64,000 nucleotides of DNA from Acinetobacter kanungonis (GTDB lineage: Bacteria > Pseudomonadota > Gammaproteobacteria > Pseudomonadales > Moraxellaceae): the NCBI RefSeq assembly GCF_009939195.1, contig NZ_JAACKC010000003.1:124001-188000 (forward strand), read 5' to 3'. The notes under the pieces were generated by a model. The model did not search any database. It saw only the letters and a program-made list of their open reading frames with translations, and was not told the DNA's origin. Below, one piece after another: positions 36,863 through 47,600 of this stretch (within the stretch, counting starts at the first letter, position 1; each line of letters opens with the position of its first letter). The position numbers and the translations under genes were made by a program.

Positions 36863-37945
36863 TTAAAGCGTTTGCATGACCTCGGCAAAGCGCTGTTTTT
36901 CAACCAGTTCTAAGAACTCATCGCCCAGACGTTGGCTTTCAGCCACACACTGTTTCCAGAGCTGGATACGACGCTGCGGTTCCAAGCCTTTCAGGATGAA
37001 GTCTTTACGATCTGGTAAACGCCCCAAGGGTAAACTGGCCAGATATTCCAGTGAAGGTGAAATCAGCAGAGTGCGTGCTTGATTCGTCGGATTGGCTTTG
37101 CGCGATTTAAACATCTTGTCGAACCAGCCCGGGGTAATGCTATCGCTAAAATGTGGGTAGAGCACAATTCCTTGGCTTTCAAAGGGTAAATCGATGTGAT
37201 AGTCAATTAAACCACCATCGCGATAGGCACCTTGCGGGGCATCACGGATATTTTTGACCGCAGGCGTTACCCCCGGAATCGAACCTGAGGCCATGAGCCA
37301 GTCTGCAACATTGTCAGCGTTGAAGTTGAGATAATGAGTGGTGAAGCTATCCTCTTTAATTTTAAATTGTGGAAAATTCTGCGGCTGGCAAATCACGCGA
37401 TGCATAAATAGATTTAAATACTGACGTGCAATGGCATTGCTCCCGACAATACCGAGCAATGAGCCATACAGAGCAAGACGCTGATCACTTTGGAATAAAT
37501 GTTGGGCTTTGGCCGCAATGATGGTCAGGTGATAGTCGGGGTGTTCAACCAATTTTTGGGTTTGCTGATTTAAAATGCCTGCCAGCATGTCGCGTGAAAT
37601 TTTTTCGATCTCGGCAATTTTCATCTTTTTATGAAAAGGCAGATGGATATACAGCTCCGCCAATTGCTCAGGACCCAGCGTTTCACCTTGCGCCAAAATC
37701 CCTGCAAAACGCCATGCACCGACAGAAGACCCTACCAAAAAGCGGCGCTGTTTGGCTTGCGGCAGAAAACTACCAAAGATGGCTTGATCAAGACCTGTTA
37801 AACCGATGCCTTTGGGGCCACCTGCTGCACCGGGTAAAATATCGACCTGTTGGGCATGGAAGCCTTCTTGTTGGATCAGTTGGCGAGCCAGATGACCAGC
37901 ACGAATGTTCAGGGCGGGAGAGCGCTTTTCAAGAATTTGAATCAT
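36863..37945 (-). CDS. Patatin-like phospholipase family protein
   Basis: 360 residues. Oxyanion-hole motif GAAGGPKGIG near residue 40, nucleophile elbow VGSSVGAW (GSSVG, about residue 72) and catalytic dyad aspartate in YRDGGLIDYH. These are the three patatin signatures, so it should be a Ser-Asp acyl hydrolase on lipids. No signal peptide or outer-membrane barrel, so intracellular. It lies between ubiB and hisIE on the same strand with about 170 bp on each side; substrate and role are unknown. Confidence 0.88.
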   Translation of the reverse strand: MIQILEKRSPALNIRAGHLARQLIQQEGFHAQQVDILPGAAGGPKGIGLTGLDQAIFGSFLPQAKQRRFLVGSSVGAWRFAGILAQGETLGPEQLAELYIHLPFHKKMKIAEIEKISRDMLAGILNQQTQKLVEHPDYHLTIIAAKAQHLFQSDQRLALYGSLLGIVGSNAIARQYLNLFMHRVICQPQNFPQFKIKEDSFTTHYLNFNADNVADWLMASGSIPGVTPAVKNIRDAPQGAYRDGGLIDYHIDLPFESQGIVLYPHFSDSITPGWFDKMFKSRKANPTNQARTLLISPSLEYLASLPLGRLPDRKDFILKGLEPQRRIQLWKQCVAESQRLGDEFLELVEKQRFAEVMQTL

Positions 37946-38069
37946 GGTGCAATTATAAATATACGAATGTGCACTCAGTTTAAAAGTTCTGTCTAGGGTC
38001 TCAATGGCGTGGAAAAACTTTAGGTGACTTTGCAGTCACTTTAGTGAAGTGAGTTAAAAACAAACAAAT

Positions 38070-38097
38070 CTGTGGATAACTCTCGGGCTATCCACAG
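38070..38097 (-). terminator. Hairpin after ubiB built from DnaA-box-like arms
   Basis: CTGTGGATA and TATCCACAG form a 9-bp stem with a 10-nt loop; on the minus strand it is followed by ATTTGTTTGTTTTT. It fits a terminator of the ubiE-ubiJ-ubiB operon. One arm is a perfect DnaA box (TGTGGATAA); a single site of this kind is probably incidental. Confidence 0.5.
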
Positions 38098-38117
38098 TAT
38101 GTTTTATCCGCAAGTAT

Positions 38118-39737
38118 TTATTTAAACAGGCGCCAGAACGACAACAAACTGGCACAGACAATCAAAATAATAGAGATGTACCACGGGGCAATAATCGCAA
38201 TTGACAGGAAAATGGCCATCAAGCTGCCAAAAATCCAACTGCGTTTTTGTTGATGTTCCATTTGCAGACGCAGGCTTTGCAGTTCATTCAGTTGTTTTGC
38301 ATTCCAAGCTGACTGATTTTTTAAGCCATTTAAGCTGTCCACCAACAAGGTTGGGAAGTCCTGCGCACCCAAAAGTAAATCAGGGATTTTCTGCCCGAGT
38401 TCTTTGAGGTTTTTCTGTGGGTTCATTTGCGCTTTGATCCAATCGGTCAGGATTGGTTTTGCCAAGCTCCAGATGTCTAATTCTGGATACAGGTCAGTGC
38501 CCAGACCTTCTACATGTACCAATGTTTTCAGCAGTAACATCAATTGCGGGGGAATTTCCAAATGGAAACGACGCGCAATATCCATAACCTGAATCAGAAT
38601 GCCTGCAAAGTCCAATTCGTGCATCGGTTTCGAAACCATTGGTCCTACCGTACGACGCATTTCACGCGCCAAGGCATCTTGGTCGGTGCCCGGTGGAATC
38701 CAGCCTGCTTGATACACAATCTGAATCAGCTGCATAAAGTCACTGTTCATCACCGCCAGTAACATGCGCGCTACGGTCATTTGGTCGTGCTTGGACAGCT
38801 CGCCCATAATCGCACAGTCCAGTGCAATAAAGCGTGGATTGCTCGGATTGATGGTTTCCACAAACACGTTGCCTGGATGCATATCCGCATGGAAGAAGTT
38901 GTCGCGGAACACTTGGGTAAAGAAGATGGTTAGACCTTTTTCAGCCAGATCTTTACGATCCATGCCCATGCGGTCGAAAGTCGCCGTGTCAGAAATCGGC
39001 ACGCCAGTAATGCGTTCCGCCACCATCACTTCTTTACTGTCCATATAGACTTCAGGCACGTACATCATGCTTGAACCAGTAAAGTAATGACGCATGCGAC
39101 GGGTGTTGTCTGCTTCTAAAGTCAGATCCAATTCGTTCAGGATAATTTGACGATAATCTTGAATAATCTCAGAAAGATGCAGCGCACGTGCTGCTTCTAA
39201 GCGCTTTTCTAAAGTTGCACCGAGCCATTCTAAAATTTCAAAATCTTGCAGAATCTGGCTACGAATATCAGGACGGGTAACTTTTACCACCACTTCACGA
39301 CCATCATGCAGGGCAGCAGTATGCACTTGTGCAATTGATGCTGCGGCAAGTGGTTGTTCATCGAAGCGGCTGAACAGGGTGGCAACATCGGCTTTCAACG
39401 ATTGTTGAATACGTGTTTTTGCGACATCGCTACCAAAGGGTTTGACGCGATCTTGCAACAACACCAGTTGCGCCAGCACTTCAGGTGGAATCAAGTCACG
39501 ACGGGTCGAGAGCAATTGACCCAGCTTAATCGCCAGCGGTCCCATATCTTCAAGCGCTTGCTTGAGTTTTAGTGGATTTTTACGTTCTTTACTCGACCAT
39601 GCCGCTGGGTGCATGCGAATAATCGCCAGTGCATGACGTGCCTTTTCAGGTAATTCTTCCGCAGGAAACAACGTGTCGAGTCTATAGTGCGCAGCAATGC
39701 GCCAAAGTTCGAGTAAACGTGAAACGTGCGGAATCAT
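38118..39737 (-). CDS. ubiB: Ubiquinone biosynthesis kinase-like protein UbiB
   Basis: 539 residues, an atypical ABC1/ADCK kinase-like ATPase. Signatures: IKLGQLLSTRRDLIP (KxGQ motif), an alanine-rich loop in PLAAASIAQVHTAAL, FRDNFFHADMHPGNVF (catalytic loop) and FIALDCAIMGEL (metal-binding D). Two C-terminal membrane helices (about 495-535) anchor it to the inner membrane. It supports ubiquinone synthesis by an ATP-dependent role not fully defined. Third gene of ubiE-ubiJ-ubiB. Confidence 0.95.
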   Translation of the reverse strand: MIPHVSRLLELWRIAAHYRLDTLFPAEELPEKARHALAIIRMHPAAWSSKERKNPLKLKQALEDMGPLAIKLGQLLSTRRDLIPPEVLAQLVLLQDRVKPFGSDVAKTRIQQSLKADVATLFSRFDEQPLAAASIAQVHTAALHDGREVVVKVTRPDIRSQILQDFEILEWLGATLEKRLEAARALHLSEIIQDYRQIILNELDLTLEADNTRRMRHYFTGSSMMYVPEVYMDSKEVMVAERITGVPISDTATFDRMGMDRKDLAEKGLTIFFTQVFRDNFFHADMHPGNVFVETINPSNPRFIALDCAIMGELSKHDQMTVARMLLAVMNSDFMQLIQIVYQAGWIPPGTDQDALAREMRRTVGPMVSKPMHELDFAGILIQVMDIARRFHLEIPPQLMLLLKTLVHVEGLGTDLYPELDIWSLAKPILTDWIKAQMNPQKNLKELGQKIPDLLLGAQDFPTLLVDSLNGLKNQSAWNAKQLNELQSLRLQMEHQQKRSWIFGSLMAIFLSIAIIAPWYISIILIVCASLLSFWRLFK

Positions 39738-39755
39738 AAAGTGTATTACCTAAAT

Positions 39756-40424
39756 TTAAAGAGAGTCTGGAAGGGCATCAATTTGACGTTGCAGTTGCTG
39801 GATTTTGGCTTCTGCACGGTCAAGGTTCTGATTCAAAAGACGGGTGTCTTGTTGCAGGTCATCCATTTGCCAGCGTGCAGCAAACAAGCCTGAATCTTCT
39901 TTGAGGGCATCTTCAGCAAAGAATAGATGGCTCTGTAAAGAGCGCTTTAGATGTTTGGGCGCAAGCTGGATTTTGCCCAGTTCATGCGCCAAGGCAGGTC
40001 CAACCCAAGGACTGAGATGCGCAGCCAAATCGGGTTCAGCCTGTTGCATGATTCTTTGGAGATCTTGCAATAAATGATAGTCACCTTGTACAGGAATAGT
40101 GCCGACATCTTCTGCTAAAAAGAGTTTCAGTAGTTCGACCACATTTTTAACCTGTAAGGTGGCTGTTGCAGCAGTAATGGTTTGCTGCGGATCAAACGGG
40201 CGTTGCTCAAAAATGGACGGACGCTCGGCCTGACCTGTAACACTCGGTTCAAGACGCACTTTGTCTTGATCAAAGAAGACATCCACCGAGAGCTGTGGTG
40301 ACTCGAGCACCACGCGCAACATTTTACCTTGCAGTTGATTGAGCTGAATGCGCGTGATGGCATCCAGATCAATCACATGGTGAATCAAGCGTTCAACTGC
40401 ACCAAGTGCCAGAATTGACCACAT
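39756..40424 (-). CDS. ubiJ: Ubiquinone biosynthesis accessory factor UbiJ (SCP2 domain)
   Basis: 222 residues. The N-terminal half (about 15-115) is an SCP2-type lipid-binding fold; the C-terminus is a coiled coil (about 185-218, ending NLDRAEAKIQQLQRQIDALP). The position between ubiE and ubiB matches E. coli yigP/ubiJ, which binds ubiquinone intermediates for the Ubi complex. Sequence conservation in this family is low, so the name rests on fold and gene order. Confidence 0.88.
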   Translation of the reverse strand: MWSILALGAVERLIHHVIDLDAITRIQLNQLQGKMLRVVLESPQLSVDVFFDQDKVRLEPSVTGQAERPSIFEQRPFDPQQTITAATATLQVKNVVELLKLFLAEDVGTIPVQGDYHLLQDLQRIMQQAEPDLAAHLSPWVGPALAHELGKIQLAPKHLKRSLQSHLFFAEDALKEDSGLFAARWQMDDLQQDTRLLNQNLDRAEAKIQQLQRQIDALPDSL

Positions 40425-40446
40425 AGCTTAACCTTCACCAGTCCGT

Positions 40447-41391
40447 TTAGAGTTTAAAACCACGGTGAACAGCCACGATACCGCCTGTCAGGTTATGGTA
40501 GTCACAGTTCTGGAAACCCGCCTGTTCCATCATGCCTTTCAGGGTACGTTGGTCTGGATGCATACGAATCGATTCAGCCAAGTATTTATAGCTTTCAGAG
40601 TCATTGGCAATGATTTTGCCCATGATTGGCAGTGCTGTGAAGGAATACAAGTCGTAAAGTTTTGAGAATGGCTCAAACACAGGCTTCGAGAATTCCAACA
40701 CCAGTAAGCGACCACCTGGCTTAAGCACACGGTACATGGCTGCCAGCGCCGCATCTTTATCGGTCACGTTACGTAAGCCGAAGCTGATGGTAAGCAAGTC
40801 AAAGCTGTTGTCAGCAAAAGGTTCCAAGGTTTCTGCATTCGCCAAAACGAAGTCGACATTGGTACAGCCTGAATCAATCAGACGGTCACGACCGACGTTG
40901 AGCATCGATTCGTTAATATCTGAAAGCACCACATGACCTGTAGGACCGACTTCACGGCTAAAGACTTTCGCCAAGTCACCCGTACCGCCTGCAATATCTA
41001 ACACGTGTTGACCACGACGCACACCCGACATGTTAATCGCAAAGCGTTTCCAGAGGCGGTGAATACCAAAAGACATCAAGTCATTCATGATGTCGTATTT
41101 GCTGGCAACCGAATGGAACACTTCCGCAACTTTCTGTGCTTTGTCTTCACTGTTCACGGTTTGGTAACCGAAGTGAGTGGTCGCACCGACGTTGCCTGTA
41201 TTGGCACCGCGTGGCAGGTTGTATTTGGGTACTGTGCCATTCACAGGCGTATCAGTTAATTGTTGTTGTAAGGATTGTTGCTGCCCTTGAGGGATACCCT
41301 CAGGAAGTGGGCTGTTTAGGAAGGGGCTGACTTTGTCTGTTTGTTGAGCCGACTCAGGTGTAGGGGTAGGCGTTTGATTTTCATTAGACAT
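40447..41391 (-). CDS. ubiE: Ubiquinone/menaquinone C-methyltransferase UbiE
   Basis: 314 residues, about 60 longer than E. coli UbiE owing to a Pro/Gln/Thr-rich N-terminal tail (residues 1-65) that looks disordered. The catalytic part is standard: [23 protein letters not shown] site [35 protein letters not shown] and [12 protein letters not shown]. It C-methylates the demethylated quinone precursor. First gene of the ubi block. Confidence 0.95.
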   Translation of the reverse strand: MSNENQTPTPTPESAQQTDKVSPFLNSPLPEGIPQGQQQSLQQQLTDTPVNGTVPKYNLPRGANTGNVGATTHFGYQTVNSEDKAQKVAEVFHSVASKYDIMNDLMSFGIHRLWKRFAINMSGVRRGQHVLDIAGGTGDLAKVFSREVGPTGHVVLSDINESMLNVGRDRLIDSGCTNVDFVLANAETLEPFADNSFDLLTISFGLRNVTDKDAALAAMYRVLKPGGRLLVLEFSKPVFEPFSKLYDLYSFTALPIMGKIIANDSESYKYLAESIRMHPDQRTLKGMMEQAGFQNCDYHNLTGGIVAVHRGFKL

Positions 41392-41558
41392 TCAAGTCAC
41401 TCCTAACATAAAAATAGGGTTAATGTTGCAGTGCAAGCATGATGACAGATTCTCAGCCGATGTACAGCAATCATCATGCAATTGTTATGAATAATATACA
41501 GAAAAAATGACCCTTCCTGTACCTACGTGCACGATTTAATCCCGCTGTGAATGCGCTG

Positions 41559-42263
41559 TTATTGGAACGGATGCAGATCACCTGCATGTACTTTGGCAAT
41601 AATTTGACGTTCAATCGCGGTAAAGTCTTTGACAAACTGCTCTGCCGATTTTAAGGGTTTCATGGCCAAAAAACCGTCCTGCATAAATTCGTACATCACG
41701 TCGAAATGGTGTTTATACGCCACCCCTTTACACATTTTGAACGCGGTATAGACCATGAATGAGCGCATGTATTTGTCGAGGCTGGCACCCAGTTGATCCA
41801 ACAATTCCAGTTGATGTAAACGGGGTTGTCCTTGATCGAGCTTTAAATAGCTGAGGCGCATCATTTCATCGGTCAGTGGGGTGTTCGGGGCATAGTCCTC
41901 GAGCAGTTGCAGGGCCACTTGTTCATCCAACTGAACGGCAAGGATCGCCAATTCCACCCCTGCGGTGCCTGTTCTAATCGCATTTTCTGGAATCAGTTTT
42001 TCGGCTTTGTGCACATATTTCATCATGCGGGCTATTTGTTTGGCCAAAGCATCAAAATCGGGACCACCGTATAAACGGTTCAAAAAGTACTGCGCCATTA
42101 ATTGGTTATTTTTCACTGCGAAGTGCTGTTGATGGGTGCGTTGCATCCGCTGTTTTTGCCAGATTTGCACATCGTGCAGACGTTGAAATAGCTCAGCATT
42201 ATGGTGATATTGCAATTGATAATACTGTTCTAGTAGGTCATCTAGTACTGCAAGTTTAGACAT
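41559..42263 (-). CDS. Conserved hypothetical protein with FFLEELY-like motif
   Basis: 234 residues, entirely helical by composition and rich in Gln, His and Leu. MAQYFLNRLYGGPDF at about residue 55 resembles the FFLEELY motif of an uncharacterised proteobacterial family. Only a motif-level match can be claimed. There is no signal peptide or membrane helix, so it is cytoplasmic. Monocistronic, divergent from pap with about 210 bp between. Function unknown. Confidence 0.65.
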   Translation of the reverse strand: MSKLAVLDDLLEQYYQLQYHHNAELFQRLHDVQIWQKQRMQRTHQQHFAVKNNQLMAQYFLNRLYGGPDFDALAKQIARMMKYVHKAEKLIPENAIRTGTAGVELAILAVQLDEQVALQLLEDYAPNTPLTDEMMRLSYLKLDQGQPRLHQLELLDQLGASLDKYMRSFMVYTAFKMCKGVAYKHHFDVMYEFMQDGFLAMKPLKSAEQFVKDFTAIERQIIAKVHAGDLHPFQ

Positions 42264-42475
42264 GAGCTATCTCAATTTGAAACGTGTGCAAATCTTAGAG
42301 CTTGTTGCACGTTCCCGCCATGACAAAATGATCGAATACGACATGAAAATCAGCCAATTTGTCATGAAATTATACAAAGATCTGCAAAAATGAACTTTCG
42401 GCTTGTTTTATACTGAAACAAAACAACGGCTTTAAAAGACCGAACTGATATCAATCAACTGATGGCGAGACAAAA

Positions 42476-43894
42476 ATGGCAAAACAACAACTAGAACCAG
42501 CCTTGGTAGATGAAAGCCAACTGTCACTCGATTTAATTGATGCGCAATACGCCTTAAAAGACACCAAAGATCAGCCCAATGCTAAAAGTTTAGTGGTGTT
42601 GGTCAGCGGCATCGAACTGGCGGGCAAAGGGGAGTCGGTGAAGCAATTACGGGAGTGGATGGATCCGCGTTATTTACGCGTCAAAGCCGATGCCCCCGTA
42701 ATGTTTAATAATACCCAAACCTTTTGGCAGCCTTATGCACGCTTTATTCCCAGTGAAGGGCAAATTGCGGTGTTGTTTGGAAACTGGTATGGAGACTTGC
42801 TTAGCACTGCCTTACATGTGTCACAGCCGCTGGATGAAACGCTTTATGATGAATATGTCGACAACATGCGTGCTTTTGAGCAAGACCTGAAAAATAATCA
42901 TGTTGATGTAATTAAAGTCTGGTTTGACTTGTCTTGGAAGTCGCTACAAAAGCGGCTGGATGAGATGGATGCCAGTGAAATACATTGGCATAAATTGCAT
43001 GGTTTAAATTGGCGCAATAAAAAACAATATGAACGCTTGCAGAAGTTACGTCAGCGTTTTACCGAAGACTGGATTATTATTGACTGTGAAGATGAGCAAT
43101 CGCGTGATCAACAATTTGCACAGCATGTTTTAAGAGCCATGCAGCATTGCCCGGATCATGTGAAGTCGGCACAACATAAATGGAAGCAAGTTGAAATCCC
43201 AGCCATTCTAGAACAACCACCCACCCTTAAAATTGATAAGACCGAGTACAAAACCGAGTTAGAGCGGCTGACCCGCAAGGTTGCAGACACCTTACGTTTT
43301 GGCGAACGCAATGTGATTATTGCTTTAGAAGGGATGGATGCCGCGGGCAAAGGCGGTGCCATTAAACGGATTGTGAAAAGTCTAGATCCGCGGGAATACG
43401 AAATTCACAGTATTGCGGCACCTGAAAAGTACGAATTACGTCATCCGTATCTCTGGCGCTTTTGGGGCAAGATTCAACCCAATGATCGGATCACCATTTT
43501 TGATCGCACGTGGTATGGACGTGTGCTGGTGGAGCGGGTTGAGGGTTTTGCCAATGAAGTCGAGTGGCAACGCGCTTATGAAGAAATTAACCGCTTTGAA
43601 AAAGATCTGACCAATAGTAATACCGTTGTGGTGAAAATTTGGCTGTCGATCAGTAAAGACGAGCAATATGCCCGTTTTAAGGAGCGTGAAGAAACACCGC
43701 ATAAACGCTTTAAAATCACACCAGATGACTGGCGCAATCGAGAAAAATGGGATGAGTATTTGCATGCCGCAGCAGATATGTTTGAGCGAACCCATACCGA
43801 TTATGCCCCGTGGTACATCGTTGCCAACGATGATAAATATGGGGCACGGCTAGAAATTTTAAGAAGTATTCTGAAGCAACTCAAAGCAGAATAG
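42476..43894 (+). CDS. pap: Polyphosphate:AMP phosphotransferase (class II PPK2)
   Basis: 472 residues with two fused PPK2 domains. It makes ADP from AMP using polyphosphate; the enzyme type was first characterised in Acinetobacter johnsonii. The C-terminal domain is intact: Walker A LEGMDAAGKGGAIKR, then FDRTWYGRVLVERVEG (Walker B) and a lid with KEREETPHKRFKIT. The N-terminal domain has Walker A (GIELAGKGES), but the region equivalent to FDRTWYG reads LFGNWYG, without the Asp and Arg. It is therefore probably structural, as known for class II. Confidence 0.95.
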   Translation: MAKQQLEPALVDESQLSLDLIDAQYALKDTKDQPNAKSLVVLVSGIELAGKGESVKQLREWMDPRYLRVKADAPVMFNNTQTFWQPYARFIPSEGQIAVLFGNWYGDLLSTALHVSQPLDETLYDEYVDNMRAFEQDLKNNHVDVIKVWFDLSWKSLQKRLDEMDASEIHWHKLHGLNWRNKKQYERLQKLRQRFTEDWIIIDCEDEQSRDQQFAQHVLRAMQHCPDHVKSAQHKWKQVEIPAILEQPPTLKIDKTEYKTELERLTRKVADTLRFGERNVIIALEGMDAAGKGGAIKRIVKSLDPREYEIHSIAAPEKYELRHPYLWRFWGKIQPNDRITIFDRTWYGRVLVERVEGFANEVEWQRAYEEINRFEKDLTNSNTVVVKIWLSISKDEQYARFKEREETPHKRFKITPDDWRNREKWDEYLHAAADMFERTHTDYAPWYIVANDDKYGARLEILRSILKQLKAE

Positions 43895-43940
43895 TCTGGG
43901 CTGAGTTGCTTGCTGGAATCGGGCTTTCACTGGGTTAAGT

Positions 43941-44447
43941 TTAAGCAGTGGCTTGCAGGTTTTGCTTGTGTCGGATGGATTTGGCGAGTTTGTAGCAATC
44001 TTCCACATGTGCCTCAGCCACTTTTTTCATCACGAAATAGCCGAGACTTGCCGCCACCAACTGACCACCCAAGGGAATATATTTAGTCACTTGTTTGGTG
44101 ATCATTTTAGACGCGACATTGTGTAATGAATTTTTGACCGCAGTACGTGCAACCACCAGACCTGAGAACTCAAAGCCACGTTTGCGCAGTTCTTGCCAGT
44201 GGACTTGTTTGGTTTCCAAATCAAACACGCTGATTTGTTCAGGTGCAAGCCCAAAACGGGCATTAATTTCTGGAATCAGTTGCGACAAGATGCCAACATC
44301 AACCACCACATCAAAAAAAGGCACAGGAATGACGGCAGCACCCGCAGAAACATAGGCGCGCTTTTGCACCAGTTCAAGGCATTCGGCGCGGATTTGTTCT
44401 AGATTTAACGAGGCATCAATTGAGTCGGGAATATTGTCTATTTTCAT
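43941..44447 (-). CDS. DUF697/EcsC-like small membrane-associated protein
   Basis: 168 residues. KRAYVSAGAAVIPVPFFDVVVDVGILSQLIPEINARFGL is characteristic of the DUF697/EcsC-like group: a hydrophobic helix followed by an amphipathic one. A second hydrophobic glycine-rich stretch is PLGGQLVAASLGYFVM. Probably peripheral or integral in the inner membrane. Convergent to pap. The molecular function is unknown. Confidence 0.6.
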   Translation of the reverse strand: MKIDNIPDSIDASLNLEQIRAECLELVQKRAYVSAGAAVIPVPFFDVVVDVGILSQLIPEINARFGLAPEQISVFDLETKQVHWQELRKRGFEFSGLVVARTAVKNSLHNVASKMITKQVTKYIPLGGQLVAASLGYFVMKKVAEAHVEDCYKLAKSIRHKQNLQATA

Positions 44448-44625
44448 TGTCTAGTTTAAACCTTGTATCCATTTTTATATTGAAGCATCTTTAAGCATCG
44501 ATTTTCAAAGTCATTTTTAAATCGATATTGTGCTATACCGTGACATAGACAGTACACCAAGTATAGTCAATAATCTTTATGCTTTTGTAGATTGTCGTTC
44601 ATTTATCGTCGGAGAATAAATATTC

Positions 44626-47600
44626 ATGGCCATTCACGTGATTCAAAGTCAACGGATTGATGTTTTGTTACAGGCCATGTTGAAAACGATAAAATCTCAA
44701 AGTCGCAATGCCTTGCACGTGCTCAAAACCCAGCATTTTATTGTGCCATCACCAGCGGTAGAAGCTTGGTTGACCCAGCAGTTGGCAGAACAAAAAGGCA
44801 TTAGTGCCAATACCCAGTTTCACCATCGCATTCGTGGTTTTCAATGGTCTGCCTATCAGTGGGTGCTGGATCAAGACAAAGAGCAGGTGCGTAAAGCCAA
44901 TATTCCACGGATTATTATTAAATGGCGGGTCTATCAAGCCTTGCTGGCGTATATTCAGCCTGAACATTGCAGCTTAGATGCGGAACATCCTCTGACCCCG
45001 ATTGTGCAACGCATTTATGCCAGTGCCGATCAACTGCAACAAGGCAGTGAAAAACAGCTGAAGAAGCAGCGCATGCTGTATTGGGTGGCAGAACAGGTGT
45101 CTAAATTATTCAGCCATTACATGGAATATCGCGGGCATTGTCAGAAAAATTGTCCAGCCCATCAATGTTCCTGTGCCACCAACTGGTTGCAGCGCTGGGG
45201 CAATGATCAAGCCTTAGCCATTGAGCAGATGTTCTTTCAGACCAATACCGAAATTTCGGCCTTTGCCCTGAATCAGGCACATGAACTAGAAGCGTGGCAG
45301 CGCTGGCTATGGCAGGTGGTGTTTCATCAGGATTTTATGGAAATGCAGCAGATTGATGCGGCATTTTGGCAGACCTTGGGCAGTGTGGAAGCACCGAATA
45401 CAGCAGCGCTGAAAAAACTGCCACAGCCCTTGGTGGTGTTTACCTTGCTGGACTTACCACCGAGCCAGTTACAGTTTTTGCAGCGTTTGGGGCAATACAT
45501 TGATATTTATCTGTTGCATTACAATCCATCACAGGAATATTGGGCAGACAGTGTCGATCCGAACTGGAAAGCACGTTACGACTTACGCGTCAAAGAGCGT
45601 TTTATTGCCAAACATCCGCAAGCCACCGATGAGCAAATTCAACAGTTCTTTCAGGATTTCACCCTGCATTTTAATGCTGAGGTTCGTGAATCACGCCATC
45701 CGCTGTTGACCCGCTTTGGCAAGCAAGCACGTGATCACTTTTCACTGCTTTCGGGACTTTCTTCAGGGGAGGATGGGGTTTGGGCAGATGTGTTTGTGGA
45801 TGAATATCAGCCGACCTTATTGGGTAAAGTCCAGTCGGATATTTTGTATTTGGTGGAACCTGAGCAACATCAATTTGCACTGGATGCACAGGATGATTCC
45901 ATTCAAGTGCATGTCTGTCACTCCAGTTTGCGTCAATTGGAAGTATTGAAGGAGCAATTGATTGCATGGTTGGCACAAGGTTCTAAAGAGCAGCCGCGCC
46001 GTCCGAGTGATATTTTGGTACTCAGTCCGAATTTAAAAGAAATCGAACCGCATATTCGGAGTGTATTTGCGCCGCCCGTGCGTGAACGTGAAGATGCGGG
46101 TGCCAGTTCGGGGCGCATTAGCCAAGACAGTATTTATCTGCCTGTGAAAATTGCAGGGGTAACGCAATTGGATGCAGCCAATGCGTGGCGTGCAGTATTG
46201 GGGCGCATGCAATTGACGCAAGGGCGTTTCCGTCTGGATGACTTTGCCGACTGGTTGGGTTTGGCAGCTACACAGCAATGCTATGCTTTAGACATGAATG
46301 CCGTCGAACGCATGTTGGAACTGCTTGAACAAGCGGGCTTTAAGCGTGGACTGGATGCAGCACATTTGGCTCTTAGTCTGACCGAAGGCGATTGTGACTA
46401 CCGCTTCAGCTTTAAATTTGCACTGGACCGTTTGGCTTTGGGCATCGCCATTCCAGAACATACCTTATTTGCAGACACCCTAAGTTTTGCCGAGGTGATG
46501 CCGAGTGATTTTGAGCTGATTGCGAAGTTGATTCAGATTTATCAAGACTTGGATGCGCGCCGTGACTGGTTGCTGGCACATGAACAACAGCAGCCCAAAC
46601 AGGTTGAGCAATGGCTGAAAATTCTGATGCAGGAAGTCGCGGAATTTGTGCAGGCAGGCGTTGAGGTTTTAGCTACGGTTGCGCAAATTATTAAAAAACA
46701 AGAGCGGATGCTGACTCTGTCCAACTTCTATGAGGGGCAGGATCAGTATGGTCTGGATCAGTTAAGCTTGCCGTTGGCGTATTTGTTGGATGAAATTCAA
46801 ACCACCTTGGATGCACAGCTGGATCAGGCAGAACCAACAGGACAAATTACCTTTAGCCAGTTGGGGCAGATTCGTCCGATTCCGTATCGCCTGATTGTGA
46901 TGCTGAATTTGGACAGCGGCAAGTTCCCAAGTCGCAATCAACATTTACCTTTTGATTTGATGGATATTCTAAAACCGCAATTGGGCGATCGCTCGCGTTT
47001 AGAGGATGATCAAGGGGCATTTTTGGATGCCTTGTTGCTGGCACAGCAAAATTTGTGGCTGTTTTATAATGGTTTTGATGTCAATGATGGTGAAGTACGT
47101 GAGCCATCCACCGCCTTGCAGGAACTGATTCAGCATCTGGCGTTGATTACCCAGAAAAATGAAGCGGAAGAAACGCGCCAGAATCTGCAAGGCTTAGATG
47201 TACCTGCACAATTGCAGTCGCTGTATCAGATTCATCCCTTACAGCCTTTTGATGTTGCAGGATTTACCCAGCCGAAGCCGACACGCTTTCAGGATCATTG
47301 GTATCGGGTGGCACAACAGATTGCGGCACCAATGGGGCAACGTCAGGCATGGCAAGATACCTCATATTTAGCGACGCAAAGTGATTTTCTCAGTCTGCAA
47401 AGCCGACAATGGATTCAGGATGTTTGCTTCCCCGCGCGTCTGTATCTGAAAACACTTGGGGTGGAAAATTTAAAACCTGAAGACTTGCCCGATGAAGTGG
47501 AACCTTTGGTTTTAGATGGTTTAGGACGTTATGCGGTGCGCCATTTCTTGCAGCAGCAAGGGCAACATACTCAACCTGAGTTGCTACTGGATCAATTACC

